From CAYLHS01 sp964594235 (GTDB lineage: Bacteria; Actinomycetota; Acidimicrobiia; Spongiisociales; UBA4744): DNA of 64,000 nt. Below the pieces are notes generated by a model, which saw nothing but the letters and a program-made list of their open reading frames with translations, made no database searches and had not been told where the DNA came from. Shown in pieces: positions 7,504 through 15,174 of this stretch; position 1 is the stretch's first letter; the number at the start of each line of letters is the position of its first letter. The translations under genes were made by a program, and so were the position numbers. The stretch spans positions 1 through 64,000 of the forward strand of contig CAZQMF010000001.1 of the NCBI GenBank assembly GCA_964594235.1, written 5' to 3'.

Positions 7504-10500
7504 ATGGCGACCATGCTCGTTTTCCTCTTCACGGATCTGGAGGCGAGCACCCGCCTCTGGGAGCGTCACCCGCAGACGATGGGGTCGGCGCTCGCATTTC
7601 ACGACGCGATCCTGCGTGATGCGGTAGTTGCAGGTGGTGGGAGAGTCGTGAAGACCACCGGCGACGGGCTGATGGCTACGTTCGACCAGATCTCGGAGTG
7701 TGTCGGCGCCTGCCTCGCCGCCCAGAGAGCGCTCACCGGCACCGACTGGCCCGTACCCGAACCCCTCCGGGTTCGAATGGGCGTTCATGTGGGAGACGCT
7801 GAACCGAGGGAGGGCGACTACTACGGGACCGCCGTCAATCGTGCTGCACGCATCATGGCGGCCGGGCATGGTGGCCAGGTGCTGCTCTCCGCCATCGCCG
7901 CCGAGATGGCAACCGGTGTCGATGGCATCGAACTCCGTGATCTGGGTATTCATCGGCTCAAGGATCTCGGAGAGCCCGAACGACTGTTCCAGCTGGTGAG
8001 TCCGGACCTGCCGGGTGACTTCGCGCCGCTCGCCACGCTCGATGTCATCCCCAACAACCTCCCCACCCAGATCTCCGAGTTTCTAGGCAGAGACCTCGAG
8101 CTGAAGGCCGTTGTTTCACTACTCAGGAGTCCGGGGGTCCGGCTGCTCACCCTCACCGGCCCGGGAGGTACGGGCAAGACCCGACTTGCTCTTCAGGCTG
8201 CGGCAGAAGTGGTCGAGACGTATCCGGATGGGGTCTTTTTCGTTGATCTTGCCTCAGAACGTGATACGAGCGCTGCCTTCGAAGCTGTGGTCCGCGAACT
8301 TGGCCTCACCGGGGCACGCGAGGGATCACCGCTGCAAGTACTCAAGGCCAAGCTTCGGGACGGCAAGCGACTCATCATCCTGGACAACTTCGAGCAGGTG
8401 ACAGACGCAGGAGTAGGCGTGGTGGAGCTACTCCACTTCTGTCCGGATCTCGAGGTGGTGGTCACCAGCCGTGAAGCGTTGCAGGTTCGCGGCGAGCAGG
8501 TATACCCGGTGCCGACCCTGGCGCTGCCCGATCCACTCTCACCCCTCTCGGAGATCGCCGCATCGGAGGCAGTCGAGCTGTTCCTCGACAGAGCGAGGCT
8601 CGCGCAACCGGGGTTCTCGCTCACTGATGAGAATGCCGCCGCCATCGCCGAAATCACCAGCGGTCTGGACGGGCTGCCACTGGCAATCGAGCTGGCCGCC
8701 GCGCGGCTCGCGGTGTTCGACCCGTCCCAACTCCGGGATCGGATCCGCACCAAAGTCGACGTGCTGGGACGGGGAGCGCGTGACCTTCCGGACAGGCAGC
8801 GAACACTGCGAAGCACTATCGAGTGGAGCTACGAACTGCTCGACGTCGACGAGTGCCGGCTGTTCGAGTTGATGTCGGTGTTCTCCTCAGCAACGTTCGA
8901 CGCCATCGAAGCAGTGACCGAGGAGGCCTACGGGGATGTCGACGCGGTCGAGGCGATCGCGTCGCTCGTGGCAAAGAGCCTCGTCAGAAGTGTCGAGGCC
9001 GGCGGATCGCGCCACTTCTCGATGCTGCGCACCATCCGCGAGTACGCCGCGAATCGTCTGGCAGCGACTCCGGATGTGGAAGCAGGGGTCCGTGCGGCGC
9101 ATGCCCACTTCTTCTCCGATCGTGCCTCGCGGCTCGGTAACGCCCTGAGCGGTCGAGATCGAGAGGCGGCGCTTGCCGGCCTGCTGGTAGATATCGATGA
9201 CCTGCGCGCAGCCTGGCGCTTCTGGGTGGAGCGCGGTGATCTCGACAGCCTCAACCTCATGCTGGATGGGTTGTGGGCACTCACCGACTCGCGCGGCTGG
9301 TACCACGCAGCCGTGGAACTCATCTCAGACCTCTTGACGGTGTTGCTTCAAGGCGAACCGTCGGTTGAGCGTGACGCCGAGGAGATGTCGCTGCGTACGA
9401 GTCTCGCGCGCTCACTGATGGCAGCAGGTGGTTTCACGGTGGAAGTGGAGGAGCAATTCCAGCGAGCGCTGGCTCTGTCCTCGGTCGAGGACGAATTAGC
9501 ACGGCGAGGACCGGTCCTGCGATCGCTTGCTACCTACTACATGAACGTGGCCGACATGGAATCTGCCGCCAGCATGGGAACGGCTCTGTTGGACATGGGC
9601 AAACGTGAGGCCGACACGGCGGCGATGATCGAAGGGCATGTCGTCATCGCCGTCACGACCTTCAACAATGGACTCCAGGAAGCGATCGACCATCTCGAGC
9701 GGGCCATCGAGCTGTTCGACCCCAAGGTTCACGGTTCCAAACGCTTCCGGCTCGGAACGAACCCGGGAGTGGTGGCACGCCTCGCATCTGCCCTCCTGTG
9801 GATGCAGGCGGGCCGGCCCGAGTGGGCCCTGTCGAGAGCCGCCGACGGACTCTCACTGGCCCGCGAGCTGGAGCACCCGTTCAGTGTTGCGTACGCCCTC
9901 TACCACTTCGGCTACCTTCAGCTCGGGCGCAGCAGATTCCGAGAAACCCGGGAGCTCGCGGTTGAGCTCGACGTGGTTGCTCGTGCGAACGACTATCCGG
10001 TGTGGAAGGCGCTGGCCTCGGTGCTGCACGGAGTCTCGGACTGTGGGCTGGGGTCGACAGAGGAGGGTCTGGCGAGGGCCGAGGCCGGAACCGACCTCTA
10101 CCAGGGATTGACCACTCCACCGGTGTTCTGGCCGCCGCTTCAGGCAGTCCGCGCGCAGGGGTTCTTCCTGGCAGGAAGATTGGAGCGGGCCTTGGAGCTC
10201 GTGGAGGAGGCGATCGAGCTCGTACAAGTCGAGACCGTCTACCCAGAGTTCCGCATCCTGAAGGGAGACGTTCTCGCTGCGCTCCTGAATCCGACGGCGG
10301 CCGAAGGCGCCTACCGTGCCGCACGGCGAGGAGCTCGGACGATTGGCGCCCGGCTCACCGAGCTGGGCGCCCTCGTGCGGCTCGCGAAACTGCAGGACGC
10401 CGACACCAAGGACGAGCTGGCCGTCCTGTACGGGAGCTTCTCGGAGGGCTTCGACCAGCCAGAGCTCGTCGAGGCGAGAACGGTCCTCGGAACGGCGTGA
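7504..10500 (+). CDS. Class III adenylate cyclase fused to STAND/NB-ARC ATPase and TPR-like repeats
   Basis: 998 residues from ATG 7504 (ATG 7513 also possible; the longer frame upstream overlaps the divergent promoter). Residues ~5-165: class III cyclase domain with every catalytic residue: metal Asp11 (FTDLEAST) and Asp54 (KTTGDG), adenine-selecting Lys50 and Asp105, transition-state Asn112 and Arg116 (VNRAAR). This predicts ATP as substrate and an active homodimer. Residues ~190-480: STAND ATPase, Walker A GPGGTGKT (Lys225), Walker B IILDNFEQV (Asp294), GLPLAIELAAARL. The rest is an alpha-helical repeat region resembling TPRs. The architecture matches mycobacterial cyclase/LuxR-type ATPase proteins but without a C-terminal HTH. 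Probably a ligand- or complex-gated cAMP source. Confidence 0.85.
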   Translation: MATMLVFLFTDLEASTRLWERHPQTMGSALAFHDAILRDAVVAGGGRVVKTTGDGLMATFDQISECVGACLAAQRALTGTDWPVPEPLRVRMGVHVGDAEPREGDYYGTAVNRAARIMAAGHGGQVLLSAIAAEMATGVDGIELRDLGIHRLKDLGEPERLFQLVSPDLPGDFAPLATLDVIPNNLPTQISEFLGRDLELKAVVSLLRSPGVRLLTLTGPGGTGKTRLALQAAAEVVETYPDGVFFVDLASERDTSAAFEAVVRELGLTGAREGSPLQVLKAKLRDGKRLIILDNFEQVTDAGVGVVELLHFCPDLEVVVTSREALQVRGEQVYPVPTLALPDPLSPLSEIAASEAVELFLDRARLAQPGFSLTDENAAAIAEITSGLDGLPLAIELAAARLAVFDPSQLRDRIRTKVDVLGRGARDLPDRQRTLRSTIEWSYELLDVDECRLFELMSVFSSATFDAIEAVTEEAYGDVDAVEAIASLVAKSLVRSVEAGGSRHFSMLRTIREYAANRLAATPDVEAGVRAAHAHFFSDRASRLGNALSGRDREAALAGLLVDIDDLRAAWRFWVERGDLDSLNLMLDGLWALTDSRGWYHAAVELISDLLTVLLQGEPSVERDAEEMSLRTSLARSLMAAGGFTVEVEEQFQRALALSSVEDELARRGPVLRSLATYYMNVADMESAASMGTALLDMGKREADTAAMIEGHVVIAVTTFNNGLQEAIDHLERAIELFDPKVHGSKRFRLGTNPGVVARLASALLWMQAGRPEWALSRAADGLSLARELEHPFSVAYALYHFGYLQLGRSRFRETRELAVELDVVARANDYPVWKALASVLHGVSDCGLGSTEEGLARAEAGTDLYQGLTTPPVFWPPLQAVRAQGFFLAGRLERALELVEEAIELVQVETVYPEFRILKGDVLAALLNPTAAEGAYRAARRGARTIGARLTELGALVRLAKLQDADTKDELAVLYGSFSEGFDQPELVEARTVLGTA

Positions 10501-10700
10501 CGATCGGCGGAGCCGTACTGGAACCCGAGTGTCGCTCGCCGAGTGTCAACGGAGCGCTGGGTGTTCCTGCTGTTCGATGGCGACTATCTCGTCGGCCGCT
10601 CGCGACTGCCGATGCCGTTCAGCTGGGGAGCTCGTCGGTGAGCTCGAGGATCTTCCGATGCCACGGGAGCGACGAGGCCTGTTTGTGGTTGGCGTGGTCG

Positions 10701-10943
10701 CCTATGAAAGGAGATCCCGTGAAGATCAAAGTGCTAGGCGCCGGGTGCGCCAACTGCCAAGCCCTCGAGAAACGAACAGCCGAAGCGGTCACCCTGCTCG
10801 GTCTCCAAGCTGAGATCGAGAAGGTGACGGACTACGGAGACATCGCCTCCTACGGTGTCATGTCGACCCCGGCGCTGGTCGTCGACGAGAAGGTCGTGGT
10901 GTCGGGCCGAGTCCCGAAGGTCGCCGAACTCCAATCCCTGCTC
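10701..10943 (+). repeat. 243-bp direct repeat, copy B
   Basis: Near-exact copy of 2997-3239, including the AAAGGAG ribosome-binding site. It ends just before the stop codon, so the last codons differ between copies. The preceding 10501-10700 resembles no other part of the ars operon. Confidence 0.95.
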
Positions 10944-10952
10944 AGGGCGTAG
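10719..10952 (+). CDS. Small thioredoxin-like redox protein, copy 2
   Basis: 77 residues from GTG 10719, identical to the protein at 3015-3257 up to the C-terminus, where it ends in LLRA instead of LLVGAGT. It keeps the GCANC active site and its ribosome-binding site but lacks the arsR and permease neighbours. No promoter was identified; it lies 218 bp after the cyclase gene and could be read from that transcript. Its last 11 bases overlap the end of the convergent lipoprotein gene. It is presumably functional, since there are no disabling changes, but its expression is unknown. Confidence 0.75.
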   Translation: MKIKVLGAGCANCQALEKRTAEAVTLLGLQAEIEKVTDYGDIASYGVMSTPALVVDEKVVVSGRVPKVAELQSLLRA

Positions 10953-11448
10953 GTTCTTCGCCCTCGCCCGGCACGCAGGGACTCGCGGCCGAACCCGTCG
11001 GGGAAATGGCGAGGAAAGAACTCACGGCTGTGACATGTCCCTCGGCGTCGCGGGCGATCACGCTCCAGCACGTGCCGGCCGAAATCACCGGCCCTGCCCA
11101 CCCCGGTGGACGTTCGAAGGGAAGGGCGCCGAGGTAGACCTCAGTCTCCGTCCCCTGCCATGCCCAGAGCGGGCCATCGGGGCCGAGTACCGCCAAATGG
11201 TACGAGGTGGCCCCGTCGACCGGTTTCCACCGGAACAGCGGCGCTTCGCCGGCCCCTGTTTCCGGGGGACCGACAACTTCGATACTGGGCAGACTCTCGA
11301 CAAGAGGTACGCCTGTTGGGGCCGGACTCCCCCCGCCGGAACCGCTCGTCGTGTTCGACCCCCGGTCTGTGCTCGTACCTCCCTGAGCGCACGCCGCCAC
11401 CACGAACACCAAGGCGGCCACCAGGTAGTACGCGCGGCGGAGCTTCAT
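10942..11448 (-). CDS. Lipoprotein of unknown function
   Basis: 168 residues. The N-terminus MKLRRAYYLVAALVFVVAAC is a lipoprotein signal with lipobox VAAC. A low-complexity Ser/Gly/Thr linker of ~25 residues follows, then a ~100-residue beta-rich domain with FRWKPVDGATSYHLAVLG, reminiscent of fibronectin-III/Ig-like folds that precede sugar or protein binding, and two cysteines probably paired outside the cell. The start overlaps the upstream gene's stop by 4 bp (ATGA), so it is coupled to the secreted protein at 11445-12581. I do not recognise the family. Confidence 0.6.
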   Translation of the reverse strand: MKLRRAYYLVAALVFVVAACAQGGTSTDRGSNTTSGSGGGSPAPTGVPLVESLPSIEVVGPPETGAGEAPLFRWKPVDGATSYHLAVLGPDGPLWAWQGTETEVYLGALPFERPPGWAGPVISAGTCWSVIARDAEGHVTAVSSFLAISPTGSAASPCVPGEGEEPTP

Positions 11449-12581
11449 CCTCCAACCCCCAACGCCTTCTGCGCCTGGTCGTGAAGGAGTGGATACCCGT
11501 ACTGGGAGGAGAAGGCGTAAATGTCCCAGATCGTCGACGTATCGTTGTCGGCGATCGCTTCATTGAGCTTGTCGTGAAATGCGTCGAGGAACTGGATGAT
11601 CAGCTCCGAGTTCAGCGCGCTCTCCTCGAGGCCTGCATCCCACAGGTCAATCAACTCGGATGCTGTGTACGAATCGGGTTCCTTCAATGCCTTGTGGAGT
11701 GCGTTCTGGATCTGCTTCGCCAGCCACGACTGTGTGAACTCGGGCTGCCATCCGACGGACGCCTGCTGACACTGGTCTAGACGGGCGAGTTGGGCGCCGA
11801 GATCCTGCCAGGGTCGGATCACGGCCAGCAGATGGATGGCTTCTGGCAGATCCCGGCGAGACAACTCGTCGGCTGCCTGTTGCACCTCGTCCAGGTACTG
11901 TTTGATCGCCGCCGGATCCTCGACTGTGGCCGGATACGCGATGAAGGTGGCGACAAGTTCGTTGTGGATGTGGTCGCTCTCGGAGGCGACATCCAGCGGA
12001 ACAAAGACGCTGTTCATGATGGAGCCGGCGGTTGCCGCGGTCAGTTGGCCGGCCACCCGCACGCAGCTCGCCTCTGAGGCTGAGAACACCCACTCGACCT
12101 CATCGGTTTCGGTGCCCGAGACTTCGTCAATCTTCTGACCTTCGGCCTCGGTGACCGATTCGTGTTCTAGGGAACCCGACGCGACGAGTTTGTTCGCGCT
12201 GCCTGACAGGTCCAGGTTGCCTGTCTCATGGTGGTAGTGCGACACGTGGAACGGGTCCAGGGTGGTGGGCGCCGTCCCCACCGACTCTACGAACCAAACC
12301 AGGTTGACGTGCATAGTCCCGCCGGTCACCTGGCCCTTGTCATCAACGGACAGCTCGAAGGAGATCGACGTGTCGTTGATGATATCGGTCTCTGTCGTCG
12401 TGAAGGAGCCGTCCTCATTGGTGGCGTCCGAGGCGATCCATCCCGACACCAGCACCAGCCCTTCCCAGGATGTCGAATCGATCGGTGGGAACGAGAGTTC
12501 GTCGGATTGGGCACCGGCGGGAATGGCGAGCGATGCCAACAACACGACGACGAGCGCCGATCGTCGCAGTACGGCCGTCAT
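11445..12581 (-). CDS. Secreted protein of unknown function
   Basis: 378 residues from ATG 12581, chosen for GGGAGG about 7 bases upstream and because it gives a clean Sec signal peptide (basic start, hydrophobic core LVVVLLASLAI, cleavage near AGAQS). The mature part has an N-terminal beta-rich half rich in Thr/Ser/Glu and a C-terminal alpha-helical half with many Trp, Leu and Asp/Asn residues. No catalytic motif or known domain was recognised. It forms a two-gene operon with the lipoprotein at 10942-11448; both products are exported, so they may work together at the cell surface. Function unknown. Confidence 0.65.
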   Translation of the reverse strand: MTAVLRRSALVVVLLASLAIPAGAQSDELSFPPIDSTSWEGLVLVSGWIASDATNEDGSFTTTETDIINDTSISFELSVDDKGQVTGGTMHVNLVWFVESVGTAPTTLDPFHVSHYHHETGNLDLSGSANKLVASGSLEHESVTEAEGQKIDEVSGTETDEVEWVFSASEASCVRVAGQLTAATAGSIMNSVFVPLDVASESDHIHNELVATFIAYPATVEDPAAIKQYLDEVQQAADELSRRDLPEAIHLLAVIRPWQDLGAQLARLDQCQQASVGWQPEFTQSWLAKQIQNALHKALKEPDSYTASELIDLWDAGLEESALNSELIIQFLDAFHDKLNEAIADNDTSTIWDIYAFSSQYGYPLLHDQAQKALGVGG

Positions 12582-12723
12582 CCGTATCCCTCCCACCCAT
12601 GGCAATGTACCAAGGGGTGGCACGTATGGAGCGCGAATCTTCGACCATAGGCAAGCAGTCGGGAGCTCGGTTCTGTGATTGGCGCCGCTTGCCGCTCGTG
12701 AAGACGCCAACGTGCTACTGAGG

Positions 12724-12743
12724 CCGGGCGGTTTCGCGCCCGG
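12724..12743. promoter_or_regulatory. GC hairpin just upstream of OCD-like gene
   Basis: CCGGGCG-GTTTCG-CGCCCGG forms a perfect 7-bp stem ending 12 bases before ATG 12756. It could occlude ribosome access to that gene or terminate upstream transcription; no strong Shine-Dalgarno is visible between hairpin and start. Confidence 0.4.
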
Positions 12744-12755
12744 TAGAGTCGCTGC

Positions 12756-13727
12756 ATGAGCGATTCACTGCTGTACATGTCACGGGCTGATGTCGAGTCG
12801 GTCGGGCTCGATATGGGCGCCGTCATCGATCTCCTCGAGCAGGCGTTCGTTGAGAAGGGTCAGGGAAAGGTGGAGATGCCACCCAAGCCCGGTATTCACA
12901 CCCGGCCGGACGCCTTCATCCATGCGATGCCCGCGTACATCCCGGCGCTCGAATCAGCCGGCATCAAATGGGTCAGCGGCTACCCGGCCAACCAGGCACG
13001 GGGCCTGCCATACATCAGTGGCCTCCTCATACTCAACGACCCGGAGACCGGCATGCCGACCGCGGTGATGGACTGCACGTGGATCACCGCGGTGCGAACG
13101 GGTGGTGCCACCGGCCTCGCCGCCAAGTACCTCGCACGACCCGACAGCGACACCGCAGGTATCCTCGCTTGCGGTGTCCAGGGCCGCACCAATCTGGAGG
13201 CTCTGGCGCACCTCTTCAGCCTGCGCAGGGTCCATGCCTACGACATCTTCGCGACTGCACGAGACCGTTTCGTCGAAGAGATGACTGAGCGGCTCGACCT
13301 CGACGTCGTTCCCGTGGACACGCCCAGAGAGGCCGTGGTCGACTCGGATCTGATCGTCACGTCCGGTCCGATCCTGCATCACCCCGCCCCGACGATCCCC
13401 GCGGGGTGGGTCCGGCCGGGGAGCTTCGCGAGCGCCGTCGACTTCGACAGCTACTGGACGGGAGAAGCCCTCGCCGAGTTCGACGCGGTGACCACCGACG
13501 ACCACGAGCAGTTCGCCTACTATCGCGAGCAGGGTTACTTCCAGACGACCCCGACACCCACCGCCGACCTTGGAGAGATCGTGACAGGTGCCCGGCCCCG
13601 ACGTGAGCGGGACAACGATCGGATCATCGCCATCAATCTGGGACTGGCGCTCGACGACATGGCCGTTGCTCCTGAGATCGTCCGACGGGCACGCGAGGCG
13701 GAGATCGGGACGCAACTGCCGCTCTGA
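12756..13727 (+). CDS. Ornithine cyclodeaminase / mu-crystallin family protein
   Basis: 323 residues, the normal length for the family. The N-terminal half has MPPKPGIHTRPDAFIHAMPA and WVSGYPANQARGLPYISGLL; the core has TAVRTGGATGLAAKYLAR, then the Rossmann motif ILACGVQGRTNLEAL for NAD(P)H, and DLIVTSGPI further on. Members convert ornithine to proline, reduce cyclic ketimines, or act as N-alkylamino-acid or alanine dehydrogenases, so the exact reaction cannot be fixed from sequence. The polyamine/amine catabolic island that begins about 5 kb downstream makes an amino-acid role plausible. Single gene with its own upstream region. Confidence 0.8.
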   Translation: MSDSLLYMSRADVESVGLDMGAVIDLLEQAFVEKGQGKVEMPPKPGIHTRPDAFIHAMPAYIPALESAGIKWVSGYPANQARGLPYISGLLILNDPETGMPTAVMDCTWITAVRTGGATGLAAKYLARPDSDTAGILACGVQGRTNLEALAHLFSLRRVHAYDIFATARDRFVEEMTERLDLDVVPVDTPREAVVDSDLIVTSGPILHHPAPTIPAGWVRPGSFASAVDFDSYWTGEALAEFDAVTTDDHEQFAYYREQGYFQTTPTPTADLGEIVTGARPRRERDNDRIIAINLGLALDDMAVAPEIVRRAREAEIGTQLPL

Positions 13728-13748
13728 GTCGTGACACCTGACTGGGCT

Positions 13749-14387
13749 CTACTTCAGGCTGAACGGTGGGTATGCGTCGGTGACCAGCAGGCTCGCGTAG
13801 GCGGCGACCCGCATGCCCCAGCGACCGACCCCGACCACATAGTCGAACAACGATCGGGGGTATCGTCCCGTGAACAGGATTGCGAACCAGGCGATGACCC
13901 ACACCACGATGCCGACTGCAAACAGGATCGCAAGCACGATGTAGTGGGGGATCGCCAGCAGCCACTTGACGAGCGGCAGCCACCGGTTCAGGTCCTTCTC
14001 GACGTCCGGATAGTCGAAATCCAGATGCACGGCCTGCTCGTCGACCGTCGATGGGTACTGGTCGGTGAGCAGGAACAGGTAGGCGGCGACGCGGGCCGAG
14101 AAGCGAAGAAGTTCCCGCGCGAAGTCGAACCACCACCGCGGGTACCGCATGCGGAAGACGATCATCAGCATCGTCGCGAGGAACAGACCTCCTGTGATGC
14201 CCAAGCCGGTCCGTTTGAGTTCTTCGCCGGCCCTGACGACCGTCTCGTTCCCGGTGGCCGTGAGCAGGCTCAGGATGATGAGGATCGGGATGATCCAGAT
14301 GAGCCTGAAGAACGTCGTGAATCGGTCCAGTTTCTCCGGGTAGTCGATCTCGAGCCTCGCAGCGTAGGGCTCCGATGGTGTCGCCAT
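13749..14387 (-). CDS. DUF4389-type membrane protein
   Basis: 212 residues with four to five predicted membrane helices, including IWIIPILIILSLL and AILFAVGIVVWVIAWFAILFTG. Two internally similar halves each contain RYPRxxFDxxxxxxRxxxRVAAYxxLLTDxYP, a pattern characteristic of DUF4389. Charged YPE/YPD motifs precede each hydrophobic half. Biological role is unknown for the family. ATG 14387 follows an AGGGAAGGAGC-like Shine-Dalgarno. It converges with the OCD-like gene (21-bp gap). Confidence 0.75.
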   Translation of the reverse strand: MATPSEPYAARLEIDYPEKLDRFTTFFRLIWIIPILIILSLLTATGNETVVRAGEELKRTGLGITGGLFLATMLMIVFRMRYPRWWFDFARELLRFSARVAAYLFLLTDQYPSTVDEQAVHLDFDYPDVEKDLNRWLPLVKWLLAIPHYIVLAILFAVGIVVWVIAWFAILFTGRYPRSLFDYVVGVGRWGMRVAAYASLLVTDAYPPFSLK

Positions 14388-14480
14388 GATTCGCTCCTTC
14401 CCTCACGCCGAAACCTACTTGTCACGCGTTGCAGGAAGGTGGGAAAGAGGGCTGTTTCGACGGGGCGATTGCGCCGCGGC

Positions 14481-14921
14481 TCAGTTTCGGGTGAGGTACT
14501 TGATGCCGAAGGGAACGAGCCGGTCCTCTTCTCGAGAGAACTGCTCGATACGCCACCCGTCTCCGGTCGGGATCAGATCGGTGACAAAGGCACCTTGCGG
14601 ATAGTCGAAGTCGAAACGCACGCCACTCGCGTCGAGCACACTCCCGACTCCCGGCGAGGAGTAGGCAGCGCCGAAGGTGTCGAACAGGGACATGACGAAG
14701 TGCCCCTCAGGATCCCACCCGATGAAAGCGACGGCCTCGTATGGCTCTTCGGTCAGGGGCGTGACTATCGACGGCAGGTAGTGCATCCTGAGATAGGCGT
14801 CTCCGAGCACCCACTCGACATGGACCTCCTGGGCGAGGGGCTTGCCCAGGGTTTCTCCTTCCAGGTGCCAGTCGCCTTCGAGACCGTCGAGATCGTGTAC
14901 CGGGAAGCCCATGCCGTGCAT
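14481..14921 (-). CDS. Lipocalin/heme-binding-like domain protein (DUF1579-like)
   Basis: 146 residues. GLEGDWHLEGETLGKPL at the start, repeated beta-strand segments ending in aromatic-rich turns (FIGWDPEGHFVMSLFD), and GDGWRIEQFSRE near the end fit a ten-stranded lipocalin-like barrel as in DUF1579 proteins. No signal peptide, so cytosolic. Function unknown. It may share a transcript with the downstream DUF4389 gene (93-bp gap). Confidence 0.55.
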   Translation of the reverse strand: MHGMGFPVHDLDGLEGDWHLEGETLGKPLAQEVHVEWVLGDAYLRMHYLPSIVTPLTEEPYEAVAFIGWDPEGHFVMSLFDTFGAAYSSPGVGSVLDASGVRFDFDYPQGAFVTDLIPTGDGWRIEQFSREEDRLVPFGIKYLTRN

Positions 14922-15174
14922 TGTGCCACCGCGACGACCTGACTGAGGGTGTGTATCGGTCGGGAGTCAGGAATAGCTCGGCCGTCGTCTCAGCAAGGAA
15001 GGAACGAAACGGTGTGGAGTGACATGACGCGACCCAGGAATGGAATCCGGGGTCACGTGCGACCAAGCCAGGCAATCCAGGGGTCGGGTTCCAGAGCGCT
15101 GGGGGAGTAGTCCCGCCGGGCAACAAGGAAATGGTTCCGCGGCCTTCGTGCCTGGCTGCCGATAGCTCCTGAAG

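Noticed and set aside
10002..10952. Long frame apparently fusing new sequence to the second thioredoxin-like protein
   Set aside because: Its first 240 codons are a shifted reading of the cyclase gene; the ribosome-binding site supports GTG 10719 instead.
13731..14942. 403-codon plus-strand open frame
   Set aside because: Antisense to the DUF4389 and lipocalin-like genes; charged low-complexity translation.
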